From Thermacetogenium sp. UBA5472 (GTDB lineage Bacteria; Bacillota; DSM-12270; Thermacetogeniales; Thermacetogeniaceae), in the NCBI GenBank assembly GCA_002426495.1, contig DIQC01000039.1:1-34273 (forward strand): DNA of 34,273 nucleotides. The letters are read 5' to 3'. The notes under the pieces are model-generated. The model saw only the letters and a program-made list of their open reading frames with translations, did not search any database and was not told the DNA's origin. Shown piece after piece: positions 24,089 through 31,778 of the stretch; the stretch's first letter is position 1, and each line of letters starts with the position of its first letter. The position numbers and the translations under genes were made by a program.

Positions 24089-27000
24089 CTACTCGTCTTC
24101 CTCAACCTGCGGATCGCCAACGAAGGAGGCCGTTTTCTCCCTTCCCTTCGCCTGACGCAGTGTCTTTGGCTGCTTTTGGGGAATAGACATCTCATCAGCA
24201 TCTATGCTACCGATAAAATCGTCGTCTGCATCAGGATCAATATCGGTATCATTATCCGTATCAGCATCTTCAGATTCTGCCATTTCCTCTATACTCCCCA
24301 TTTTTTCTACTTCTTCATCTTCATTGCCCTCTTCTTGTTCCTCTTCTTCGTCAAGCGCTGGGGCCGATCTTTTTACCGCCTTTGAACCGGGTTCATTCTT
24401 TTCATCAAGCTCAAGCTCCCTGGCAGTTTCCCCCACATCATCCTCATCATCCTCTTTGATCTCCAATTCTTCATTGGCTTCGGTAAGCACCCGCACATCT
24501 AACGAAAGGCTCTGCAGTTCCTTGATCAATACCTTGAAGGATTCGGGCACTCCCGGTTCGGGAACATTTTCCCCTTTCACAATAGCCTCGTAGGTTTTTA
24601 CTCTGCCCACTATATCATCGGATTTGACGGTCAGGACCTCCTGTAAGGTATAAGCTGCTCCATAAGCCTCCAACGCCCATACTTCCATTTCGCCGAAACG
24701 CTGTCCTCCGAATTGTGCCTTTCCACCTAAAGGCTGCTGGGTCACCAAAGAATAAGGTCCTGTGGATCGGGCATGGATCTTATCATCGACTAGATGAGCC
24801 AGTTTCAACATATATATATAACCAACCGTAACCTCGTTGTCGTAAGCTTCTCCTGTTCGGCCATCGTAAAGTACTGTTTTGCCATCCCTGGGCAGCCCCG
24901 CTTCTTCAAGGGTATCCATAATGTCATCTTCAACAGCACCGTCATAAACCGGAGACGAAGCAAGGATCCCCATCTTATGGGCCGCCCGGCCTAAATGACA
25001 CTCCAGAATCTGTCCGATGTTCATACGAGAAGGAACTCCAAGAGGATTCAAGACGATCTCTATAGGAGTACCATCAGGCAGGAAAGGCATATCTTCTTCC
25101 GGCATGATCCTGGATACTACACCTTTATTTCCGTGCCTTCCGGCCATCTTATCTCCCACAGACAACTTTCTTTTTTGAGCCACATAGACTCGCACCAATT
25201 TATTGACACCGGGTGGGAGCTCATCACCGCTTTCCCGGGAGAATACCTTCACATCAACAACCCGTCCGGACTCCCCATGAGGAATCCGCAAAGAAGTATC
25301 CCTGACCTCTCGGGCCTTTTCTCCGAAGATAGCTCTCAGCAAGCGTTCTTCAGCTGTAAGTTCAGTTTCCCCCTTAGGGGTTACCTTACCGACCAGGACA
25401 TCCCCCGGACGCACCTCAGCACCAACCCGAATAACACCTCTCACATCCAGATCCTTTAAGACCTCTTCCCCTACATTAGGTATATCACGGGTGATATCCT
25501 CAGGGCCGAGTTTGGTGTCCCGAGCATCACACTCATATTCTTCAATATGAATAGATGTGAAGTAATCATCCTTCACCAGCTTTTCACTGATCAGGATGGC
25601 GTCTTCGTAATTATAACCTTCCCAGGGCATGTAAGCCGCCAAGACATTCCTGCCCAGAGCAAGCTCTCCTCCGTCAGTAGAAGTGCCATCAGCAATCACC
25701 TGTTGCTGCTCTACGCGTTGTCCTGTCTGCACAATAGGCTTCTGATTGATGCAGGTACCCTGGTTAGAGCGTTCAAATTTAATCAAAGGATAATTAGTTA
25801 CTCTGCCAGAATCCTCTTTGATCTGTATTTCATCCGCAGCAACTCGTTCGACTACCCCTGCTTCATCGCTGATGACCATCACGCCGGAATCATGAGCAAC
25901 CCGGTCTTCGATTCCGGTACCGACTAATGGAGCCTCAGTACGCAGAAGGGGTACAGCTTGTCGCTGCATATTAGCACCCATGAGCGCCCGGTTGGCATCG
26001 TCATTTTCCAAAAATGGAATAAGAGCCGCTGCAACACTTACCACCTGTTTTGGTGAAACATCCATATAGTCAACTTCAGAAGTAGGTGAGAATAAAATAT
26101 TCTTACCATCACGTACACTGACACGGGGGGTAGCAAAGTGGCCTTCCTCATCAAGGATAGCATTGGCTTGTGCGATCACATACTCGTCTTCTGTATCTGC
26201 AGTCAAGTATTCTATTTCATCTGTAACAATGCCCTTTTCTTTATCTACTTTTCGATAAGGTGTCTCGATAAAGCCGAATTTGTTTACCCTGGCATAGGTA
26301 CTGAGTGATCCGATCAGGCCGATGTTTGGCCCCTCAGGAGTCTCAATTGGACACATCCTCCCATAGTGTGAGTGATGAACGTCCCGTACCTCAAAGCCAG
26401 CCCGCTCCCTGCTTAAACCACCAGGCCCCAAAGCACTCAAGCGCCGCTTATGGGTTAGTTCTGCCAAAGGATTGGTTTGATCCATGAATTGAGAGAGCTG
26501 ACTGCTACCAAAGAACTCTTTAATCGAGGCTACAACAGGGCGAATATTGATCAAGGCTTGCGGGGTTATGGTGTCCACATCCTGAATGGTCATCCGCTCA
26601 CGGACAACCCTTTCCATACGCGCCAGGCCAATACGGAACTGATTCTGTAGCAGTTCTCCCACTGAACGCAGTCTCCTGTTCCCTAGATGATCAATGTCAT
26701 CAACATTCCCCTCACCATGCATCAGCTTGAGAAAATAACCTATTACAGCAAAGACATCCTCAGGGGTCAAGCACCTACTGTCGTGCGTATCATCGAGCTT
26801 GAGCTTCTTATTGAATTTGTAGCGGCCTACATGACCCAAGTCATAGCGTCGAGTGTCAAAGAAGAGATTCTCCAGCAGTGCCCGAGCACTCTCTACAGTG
26901 GGAGGTTCCCCCGGCCGCAGCCGCTTGTAGATCTCCACTGCTGCCTCATCCTGATTCTGGGTGCTATCCTTTTCCATGGTAATCTTCAGATATTCATCAT

Positions 27001-27637
27001 CATTGTAGTGCTCCAAAATATCACCACTTGTCGAATATCCTAGGGCACGAATGAGTACAGTTACAGGCAGCTTCCGTGTACGGTCAATGCGCACATGGAT
27101 CAAATCATGTGCATCTGATTCAAACTCCATCCAGGCACCCCTGTTAGGAATGACCGTAGCACTGTAAAGACGTTTTCCAGAAACATCATTTGAGGCGTGA
27201 TAGTATACCCCAGGTGAGCGCACCAACTGACTGACGACTACTCTTTCTGCGCCATTGATGATGAATGTGCCCTTGTCCGTCATCAGGGGGAAATCCCCCA
27301 TAAAAACATCCTGTTCCTTTATTTCCCCTGTTTCTCGGTTTGTCAAACGCACCTTTACCCTTAAAGGAGCAGCAAAGGTAACATCCCTTTCTTTGCACTC
27401 AGGCTCAGAATATTTAGGCTCACCTAAAGAATAATCAATAAACTCCAGCCTTAAATTACCTGTGAAATCCTGAACCGGGGAAACATCACAAAAAGTTTCC
27501 CGCAGCCCCTCATTCAGAAACCACCCATAAGATTGCTTCTGGATCGCAATCATGTTGGGCATCTCTAGGACTTCAGGTATTCTCCCATAATTCCAGCGTA
27601 CTTTTCCACCTACTTGAACCTGTTTCGGATCAGCCAT
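24089..27637 (-). CDS. rpoB: RNA polymerase subunit beta, with long acidic tail
   Basis: Beta forms the other half of the polymerase cleft. The rifampicin region SSQLSQFMDQTNPLAELTHK and RRLSALGPGGLSRERAGFEV shows the sensitive residues (the Asp, His and Ser often mutated are present). KRKLSVGDKMAGRHGNKGVV and the C-terminal QPLGGKAQFGGQRFGEMEVW are diagnostic. The catalytic core ends near residue 1052. It is followed by about 130 residues rich in Asp and Glu (for example DTDNDTDIDPDADDDF), a low-complexity tail longer than I would expect. Total is 1182 residues from the ATG at 27637. The gene has its own promoter at 27783-27811. Confidence 0.98.
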   Translation of the reverse strand: MADPKQVQVGGKVRWNYGRIPEVLEMPNMIAIQKQSYGWFLNEGLRETFCDVSPVQDFTGNLRLEFIDYSLGEPKYSEPECKERDVTFAAPLRVKVRLTNRETGEIKEQDVFMGDFPLMTDKGTFIINGAERVVVSQLVRSPGVYYHASNDVSGKRLYSATVIPNRGAWMEFESDAHDLIHVRIDRTRKLPVTVLIRALGYSTSGDILEHYNDDEYLKITMEKDSTQNQDEAAVEIYKRLRPGEPPTVESARALLENLFFDTRRYDLGHVGRYKFNKKLKLDDTHDSRCLTPEDVFAVIGYFLKLMHGEGNVDDIDHLGNRRLRSVGELLQNQFRIGLARMERVVRERMTIQDVDTITPQALINIRPVVASIKEFFGSSQLSQFMDQTNPLAELTHKRRLSALGPGGLSRERAGFEVRDVHHSHYGRMCPIETPEGPNIGLIGSLSTYARVNKFGFIETPYRKVDKEKGIVTDEIEYLTADTEDEYVIAQANAILDEEGHFATPRVSVRDGKNILFSPTSEVDYMDVSPKQVVSVAAALIPFLENDDANRALMGANMQRQAVPLLRTEAPLVGTGIEDRVAHDSGVMVISDEAGVVERVAADEIQIKEDSGRVTNYPLIKFERSNQGTCINQKPIVQTGQRVEQQQVIADGTSTDGGELALGRNVLAAYMPWEGYNYEDAILISEKLVKDDYFTSIHIEEYECDARDTKLGPEDITRDIPNVGEEVLKDLDVRGVIRVGAEVRPGDVLVGKVTPKGETELTAEERLLRAIFGEKAREVRDTSLRIPHGESGRVVDVKVFSRESGDELPPGVNKLVRVYVAQKRKLSVGDKMAGRHGNKGVVSRIMPEEDMPFLPDGTPIEIVLNPLGVPSRMNIGQILECHLGRAAHKMGILASSPVYDGAVEDDIMDTLEEAGLPRDGKTVLYDGRTGEAYDNEVTVGYIYMLKLAHLVDDKIHARSTGPYSLVTQQPLGGKAQFGGQRFGEMEVWALEAYGAAYTLQEVLTVKSDDIVGRVKTYEAIVKGENVPEPGVPESFKVLIKELQSLSLDVRVLTEANEELEIKEDDEDDVGETARELELDEKNEPGSKAVKRSAPALDEEEEQEEGNEDEEVEKMGSIEEMAESEDADTDNDTDIDPDADDDFIGSIDADEMSIPQKQPKTLRQAKGREKTASFVGDPQVEEDE

Positions 27638-27701
27638 ATTCTCACATCCTCACCTTACTCGGTACTATACTTTTTCACTTGTAACCCAGCGGTGATGGTG
27701 C

Positions 27702-27776
27702 TTAAATGATACCCATATCCAATAATTCTTCAACCGCCCTTCTTTTCCATATTAATACATTCTTACCAATAGACAT
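27702..27776 (-). CDS. Possible 24-residue leader ORF before rpoB (hypothetical)
   Basis: An ATG at 27776 opens a 24-codon frame ending TAA at 27702. The peptide starts MSIGKNVLIWKRRAVEE and ends with LLDMGII. The ATG lies only 6 bases after the -10 box of the rpoB promoter, so a transcript from it would begin at or next to the ATG, making the ORF leaderless. No Shine-Dalgarno site can fit. The frame is short enough to arise by chance (roughly one in three for random codons). I do not recognise the peptide. It could be a translated leader affecting rpoB expression. Confidence 0.3.
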   Translation of the reverse strand: MSIGKNVLIWKRRAVEELLDMGII

Positions 27777-27782
27777 TTTATT

Positions 27783-27811
27783 ATAATATCATTTGTAAAC
27801 ATACTTGTCAA
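27783..27811 (-). promoter_or_regulatory. Sigma-A-type promoter for rpoBC
   Basis: The minus strand shows -35 TTGACA (27806-27811), a 17-base spacer and -10 TATTAT (27783-27788), nearly consensus with ideal spacing. It lies just downstream of the rplL terminator, so rpoBC appears to be transcribed separately from rplJL. The leader to the rpoB ATG would be about 140 bases. The gene-free stretch 27638-27955 holds this promoter, the possible leader ORF and the terminator. Confidence 0.85.
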
Positions 27812-27820
27812 GAAGAAACA

Positions 27821-27857
27821 AAAAGGAACTCTCAGGAACACCTTGAGAGTTCCTTTT
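27821..27857 (-). terminator. Bidirectional intrinsic terminator after rplL
   Basis: Arms 27821-27834 (AAAAGGAACTCTCA) and 27844-27857 (TGAGAGTTCCTTTT) form a 14-bp perfect stem with a 9-base loop. U-rich sequence follows on both strands (TTTTTG on the coding strand). It is about 100 bases after the rplL stop and ends just before the rpoB -35 box. It should separate the rplJL and rpoBC transcripts. Confidence 0.85.
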
Positions 27858-27955
27858 TTCTTTCTACTAGGCTTCACACTATTTCCAAATAGTAGCAAAT
27901 TTATCGCGGTAATGCAATGTCACCCCTGTCATCTCCAGAGACAACCATGAAAACT

Positions 27956-28330
27956 CTATTGAATTTCCACCTCTGCTCCTACATCGGTAAGTTTTGTCTT
28001 GATTGACTCAGCCTCTTCCTTACTGACACTTTCCTTGACCGGTTTCGGTGCATTGTCTACCACTTCCTTGGCTTCCTTGAGTCCAAGACCTGTGATCTCC
28101 CGCACAGCCTTGATGACCTTAATCTTCTGATCACCAATACCAGTAAGAACAACGTTAAATTCAGTCTGCTCCTCTTCTGCCGGAGCATCAGCAGCAGCAG
28201 GCCCGGCAGCGACAGCCACAGGTGCCGCAGCGCTTACACCAAATTCTTCTTCCAGTGCTTTGACTAAATCAGCCAACTCAAGTACAGTCATCCCCTTGAC
28301 AGCTTCCATAACCTCATCAACTTTACTCAT
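27956..28330 (-). CDS. rplL: 50S ribosomal protein L7/L12
   Basis: L7/L12 forms the flexible stalk that recruits and stimulates translation GTPases. The product has 124 residues: an N-terminal dimerisation part (VMEAVKGMTVLELADLVKAL), an Ala-rich hinge (AAAPVAVAAGPAAADAPAEE at about 34-53) and the conserved C-terminal domain (KIKVIKAVREITGLGLKEAK, EVVDNAPKPVKESVSKEEAE). It is usually present in four or six copies on L10. It follows rplJ by 75 bases and ends in the terminator at 27821-27857. Confidence 0.98.
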   Translation of the reverse strand: MSKVDEVMEAVKGMTVLELADLVKALEEEFGVSAAAPVAVAAGPAAADAPAEEEQTEFNVVLTGIGDQKIKVIKAVREITGLGLKEAKEVVDNAPKPVKESVSKEEAESIKTKLTDVGAEVEIQ

Positions 28331-28405
28331 TTAACAAACCTCCCTGATTTATCATTTTTATAATTGTTTTACCCAATCGTTAGAAAGCGGGATTGCAAAT
28401 GGCAT

Positions 28406-28933
28406 TTAACTTGCTTCTTCTTTTTTCTCCTGCACCGCTTGTAAAGCATAAACTAATTTTTTGATGGGCCCCTGCAAAACACCGCATAATCCAGTTAGGG
28501 GACCATTAAGACCGCGCAAAACCATGGAAACCAAAACATCTTTACTGGGCAGATCAGCCAGCTTCCCAACAGAGTCTGCTCCAACCACAGCGCCCTCAAT
28601 GAGACCGCCCTTGAACTCCAATTTGCGATACTTTTTCATGAAATCCCTCAGCGTCTTCGCCGGTGCGACAGGATCCTCGTAAGAAAAAGCAACTGCAGTA
28701 GGGCCATCCATAAACTGAGAGATATCTGGGGCTCCGCTGCTTTCAGCTGCGCGTTGTGTGAGAGTATTTTTTACAACCCTGAATTCAACGCCAGCATCCC
28801 TGCAGTTCCTCCGGAGATCGGTAGCCTCTTCTACTTTAATACCGCGGTAGTCTGTAAAGACTGCGGCCTTTGATGTCTTGAACTTCTCTTCCAATTCAGC
28901 GACAGCTTTCTTTTTTTCTTCAAGACTGGCCAT
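28406..28933 (-). CDS. rplJ: 50S ribosomal protein L10
   Basis: L10 anchors L7/L12 to the 23S rRNA. The product has 175 residues. The N-terminal half includes VFTDYRGIKVEEATDLRRN and FRVVKNTLTQRAAE, and the C-terminal half ends in VYALQAVQEKKEEAS. L10 is known to regulate its own operon in Bacillota by binding a leader and causing attenuation, and that leader is visible at 28970-29081. AAAGGAGG precedes the ATG. Confidence 0.97.
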   Translation of the reverse strand: MASLEEKKKAVAELEEKFKTSKAAVFTDYRGIKVEEATDLRRNCRDAGVEFRVVKNTLTQRAAESSGAPDISQFMDGPTAVAFSYEDPVAPAKTLRDFMKKYRKLEFKGGLIEGAVVGADSVGKLADLPSKDVLVSMVLRGLNGPLTGLCGVLQGPIKKLVYALQAVQEKKEEAS

Positions 28934-28969
28934 TTCGCTCCTCCTTTATCAAATTTCAAATTCCTTTAT

Positions 28970-29004
28970 CAAACAATAAGGCCCTCCGCAGACAGCAGAG
29001 GGCC
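28970..29004 (-). terminator. Attenuator hairpin in rplJ leader
   Basis: Arms 28980-28986 (GGCCCTC) and 28998-29004 (GAGGGCC) form a 7-bp GC-rich stem with an 11-base loop. It is followed on the coding strand by TTATTGTTT, an intrinsic terminator 36 bases before the rplJ ATG. Its loop and one arm can instead pair with the upstream leader (see findings), which would give readthrough. Confidence 0.8.
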
Positions 29005-29081
29005 AGATAATCTCTGGTAACATTCCTCTGACCTCGGTAGGCTTACATTACGCCTCAAGGGCACCTACTGTCTACGGTCAC
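28980..29081 (-). ncRNA. L10 leader (rplJL autoregulatory leader RNA)
   Basis: The transcript contains AGACAGTAGGTGCCC, then AAGCCTACCGAGGT, the strongly conserved L10 leader core that L10(L12)4 binds in Bacillota. The AGGTGCC and CCTACCGAGGT segments pair to give the kink-turn helix. It starts right after the promoter at 29088-29115 and ends in the attenuator hairpin. The identification rests on recalled consensus segments and the gene position, and both fit well. Confidence 0.85.
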
Positions 29082-29087
29082 TCATCA

Positions 29088-29115
29088 ACTATAGCATAAA
29101 ATCTATTTTAGTCAA
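29088..29115 (-). promoter_or_regulatory. Sigma-A-type promoter for rplJL
   Basis: On the minus strand, -35 TTGACT (29110-29115) is followed by a 16-base spacer and -10 TATAGT (29088-29093), preceded by TGC as an extended -10. Transcription would begin near 29081, exactly before the conserved L10 leader. rplJL is therefore likely expressed both from here and by readthrough from rplA. Confidence 0.75.
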
Positions 29116-29133
29116 GAAACAATACTTGATATT

Positions 29134-29832
29134 TTACTCGCCTAAAGGTTTAAGTGGATTAATCTTGACACCAGGCCCCATGGTTGAGGAAACAACAATG
29201 CTCTTCATATACTGTCCCTTGGCTGCTGAGGGCTTTACCTTGATCAGGGTACCTACCAGTGTCGTATAATTCTCTTTGAGCTTCTCTAGAGGAAAGGACG
29301 CTTTACCGATGATAGCATGCACGATACCTGCTTTATCGGCACGATACTCAATCTTGCCGGCTTTAATCTCCTTAACAGCCTGCTCAATATCATTGGTCAC
29401 TGTTCCTGTCTTAGGGTTGGGCATTAGCCCACGGGGCCCTAATATTTTCCCCAATCTTCCTACCTTGCTCATCATGTCCGGGGTAGCTACTGCAACTTCA
29501 AAATCCAGCCATCCCTCCTGGATCTTTTGGACCAGTTCATCTTCACCTACATAGTCTGCGCCAGCCTCAGTTGCTTCCTTTGCCTTATCTCCCTTAGCAA
29601 AGACAACTACAGTTCTGGATTTACCAGTTCCATGAGGCAGCACTACGGCTCCTCTCACCTGCTGATCAGCATGACGAGGATCGATCCCTAGGCGTACAGA
29701 TAGCTCTAAAGTTTCATCAAATTTTGCTGTGGCATTATCTTTGACAAGAGCCATAGCCTCATCTAGATCATATAATTTCTCTCGGTCAATCTTGTCGATA
29801 ACAGACCGATATCTTTTTCCCCTTTTAGCCAT
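29134..29832 (-). CDS. rplA: 50S ribosomal protein L1
   Basis: L1 forms the mobile stalk that guides tRNA out of the E site. The product has 232 residues, a normal length. KFDETLELSVRLGIDPRHAD, RGAVVLPHGTGKSRTVVVFA and GRLGKILGPRGLMPNPKTGT are diagnostic. In other bacteria L1 represses its own mRNA; the rplK-rplA gap is 147 bases here and contains short direct repeats. A GGAGGATGTAGG binding site precedes the ATG. Confidence 0.98.
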   Translation of the reverse strand: MAKRGKRYRSVIDKIDREKLYDLDEAMALVKDNATAKFDETLELSVRLGIDPRHADQQVRGAVVLPHGTGKSRTVVVFAKGDKAKEATEAGADYVGEDELVQKIQEGWLDFEVAVATPDMMSKVGRLGKILGPRGLMPNPKTGTVTNDIEQAVKEIKAGKIEYRADKAGIVHAIIGKASFPLEKLKENYTTLVGTLIKVKPSAAKGQYMKSIVVSSTMGPGVKINPLKPLGE

Positions 29833-29979
29833 TCCTACATCCTCCTTTGTGGTTTTAGCGGATTTTATATCCTCCCACTATATCCTTAACAAGAACCAAA
29901 TCAACAGATCCGTTTTTAAAAGACAGATCCGCCATCCTTTTCCCAACAACTAACGACTAGCCACTAAATTACTAACCAC

Positions 29980-30405
29980 TCATTCTACTTCAACACCCAT
30001 ACTGCGTGCGGTTCCCTCAACCATACGCATGGCACCTTCAATATCCATAGCATTAAGGTCTTTCATTTTCAGCTCAGCAATTTCCCGCACCTTTGCCCGG
30101 GAAACCTTGCCCACCTTATTGCGGTTAGGTTCACCAGATGCGGCATCAATTCCCAAAGCTTTCTTCAATAGGACAGATGCCGGAGGGGTCTTAGTAATGA
30201 AGCTTAAAGTTCTGTCCTGATAAACGGTAACCTCTACCGGTATGAGCAGGCCTGCATCTTTAGCTGTCCGCTCATTAAAATCTTTACAGAATCCCATAAT
30301 ATTGACACCATGAGGACCAAGGGCAGAACCTACTGGTGGCGCTGGCGTAGCCTTACCTGCTGGAATTTGAAGTTTAATCACAGCCGCTACCTTTTTTACA
30401 GCCAT
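29980..30405 (-). CDS. rplK: 50S ribosomal protein L11
   Basis: L11 binds the GTPase-associated centre and is needed for the stringent response through RelA. The product has 141 residues from the ATG at 30405, 10 bases after AAAGGA; a GTG three codons earlier overlaps the binding site. MAVKKVAAVIKLQIPAGKAT, PPVGSALGPHGVNIMGFCKD and the C-terminal MRMVEGTARSMGVEVE identify it. The Pro-rich N-terminal thiostrepton region looks normal. Confidence 0.97.
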   Translation of the reverse strand: MAVKKVAAVIKLQIPAGKATPAPPVGSALGPHGVNIMGFCKDFNERTAKDAGLLIPVEVTVYQDRTLSFITKTPPASVLLKKALGIDAASGEPNRNKVGKVSRAKVREIAELKMKDLNAMDIEGAMRMVEGTARSMGVEVE

Positions 30406-30434
30406 ACTGAACACTTCCTTTCTACTTTAGTTCT

Positions 30435-30962
30435 TTAGTTCAATTTTTCTACTTGCGTGAAATCTAATTCAACTGGTGTTTCGCGCCCAAACATAGACAC
30501 AAGAACCCTCAGCTTATTTTTTTCCGGATATATCTCTTCTACTGACCCGATGAAGTTCTCAAAGGGTCCCGCAATCACCCGCACACTTTCACCGATATCC
30601 AGATCCATCTTTATTGGGGCCTCTGCTAATCCCATCTTGCATAAAATGTGTTGAACCTCATCTTCGACTAAAGGAACCGGTTTATTGCCCGACCCTACGA
30701 AACTCGTGACACCTGGTGTATTGCGGACAACATACCAGGAATCATCAGTCAAAATCATCTCTACCAATACATAGCCGGGAAAAACCTTTTTTTTGACAAC
30801 ACGCCTTTTCCCGTCCTTGATTTCAACTTCATCCTCCATAGGGATAAGAATACTAAAAACCTTGTCATCCATGTTCATAGAAGCAACTCGCTTCTCCAGA
30901 TTAGTCTTTACCTTATTTTCATAGCCTGAATATGTGTGAACTACATACCATTTTTTTTCCAT
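30435..30962 (-). CDS. nusG: Transcription elongation factor NusG
   Basis: NusG binds RNA polymerase and couples it to Rho or to the ribosome through S10. From the ATG at 30962 (11 bases after AGAAGG) the product has 175 residues: an NGN domain (WYVVHTYSGYENKVKTNLEK, VFPGYVLVEMILTDDSWYVV) and a KOW domain (GESVRVIAGPFENFIGSVEE) at about 120-175. An in-frame GTG nine codons upstream is open but overlaps the GGGAGG site and gives an atypical N-terminus. It follows secE, the usual order. Confidence 0.97.
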   Translation of the reverse strand: MEKKWYVVHTYSGYENKVKTNLEKRVASMNMDDKVFSILIPMEDEVEIKDGKRRVVKKKVFPGYVLVEMILTDDSWYVVRNTPGVTSFVGSGNKPVPLVEDEVQHILCKMGLAEAPIKMDLDIGESVRVIAGPFENFIGSVEEIYPEKNKLRVLVSMFGRETPVELDFTQVEKLN

Positions 30963-31023
30963 TAAACCAGGAACCTTCTCGGTTCCCACCTCCCTGGCAA
31001 TTTTGAATCTACAATTCCTCTAC

Positions 31024-31491
31024 TTATAAGCCCAGCAGGAGTTGAACCAACCAACTTATAGCGATATCGGCAATCCATATGAGAAAGGCGACTACTATGA
31101 CAGTTAGAAGAACCACTGAACTATAGGCAATGATCTGTTTTCGATCTGGCCAGTGTACCTTTTTTAATTCTACCCAAACACTTTGCAGAAATTTAACTGA
31201 ATTTTGTATAAAATTCTTTTTTGGCTTGCCTGAGGCAACCCGAGGAGAACGCTTATCCTTTTTAGCAGTCTCCTTTTTTGACTTTTCCTTAACTGGCGCC
31301 TGCACATTATCCTCTTGCTTGTCATTTTTTCCTAGACGCAATAAAGATCGTAATTTTCCTTCTTTGGGGGCGGATGCAGTCTCAGCCTCAGCCGTGCGCC
31401 TCTCTTCTCCCGCCTTATCCTCTTGCATAGCAGCCTTTTTTGCACGGCTTATGGCATTCCTTCTCTTCGCCGCGCCGGCCTTTTTTGCCAA
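31024..31491 (-). CDS. secE: Preprotein translocase subunit SecE, with long charged N-terminus
   Basis: SecE clamps and stabilises SecY. The conserved part is at the C-terminus: the amphipathic segment FLQSVWVELKKVHWPDRKQI followed by one membrane segment (SSVVLLTVIVVAFLIWIADI). Before it come about 90 residues rich in Lys, Ala and Glu, much longer than the short Bacillota SecE. I prefer TTG at 31491 (10 bases after AAAGGA, giving MAKKAGAAKRR, 155 residues). GTG at 31500 gives 158 residues but leaves only one base after the binding site. An ATG at residue 22 of this form (MQEDKAGEE) is a weaker alternative. Confidence 0.93.
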   Translation of the reverse strand: MAKKAGAAKRRNAISRAKKAAMQEDKAGEERRTAEAETASAPKEGKLRSLLRLGKNDKQEDNVQAPVKEKSKKETAKKDKRSPRVASGKPKKNFIQNSVKFLQSVWVELKKVHWPDRKQIIAYSSVVLLTVIVVAFLIWIADIAISWLVQLLLGL

Positions 31492-31520
31492 CAGACTCAC
31501 ATCCTTTAGCCTGCCACCAT

Positions 31521-31670
31521 TTATTTAGTTTCACGATGGGCAGTTTGTTTTTTACATACTGGGCAGTATTTTTTAAACTCTAACCTCTCCGGATTGTTTC
31601 TTTTGTTCTTTTGTGTTGTATAATTGCGATTTTTACAATCTATACATGCTAAAGTCACGCCTACGCGCAT
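31521..31670 (-). CDS. rpmG: 50S ribosomal protein L33, zinc-binding form
   Basis: This 49-residue gene encodes L33. The product starts MRVGVTLACIDCKNRNYTTQ and ends KKQTAHRETK. C9, C12, C36 and C39 form the zinc ribbon, so it is the zinc-dependent form. GGAGGTGGCGATA precedes the ATG. It leads the rpmG-secE-nusG-rplK-rplA run, the usual Bacillota order, and lies about 65 bases after the -10 box at 31736. Confidence 0.97.
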   Translation of the reverse strand: MRVGVTLACIDCKNRNYTTQKNKRNNPERLEFKKYCPVCKKQTAHRETK

Positions 31671-31735
31671 TATCGCCACCTCCTGCTACTTTATCTACAG
31701 CATATACCAAATAAGCCATAGAAATATCCTGTTAT

Positions 31736-31765
31736 ACTTTAGCATAGTCCCCCTTTACCTGTCAA
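31736..31765 (-). promoter_or_regulatory. Probable promoter for rpmG-secE-nusG-rplKA
   Basis: On the minus strand, a perfect -35 TTGACA (31760-31765) is followed by an 18-base spacer and TAAAGT (31736-31741), preceded by TATGC. The -10 matches four of six consensus bases. It is about 65 bases upstream of rpmG and the best promoter in this interval for the run. Confidence 0.65.
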
Positions 31766-31778
31766 TAAAAATGCTTTT

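Noticed and set aside
24035..24593. Plus-strand frames rich in Ser opposite the rpoB tail
   Set aside because: The Ser-rich sequence is the antisense of Asp/Glu codons in the acidic tail.
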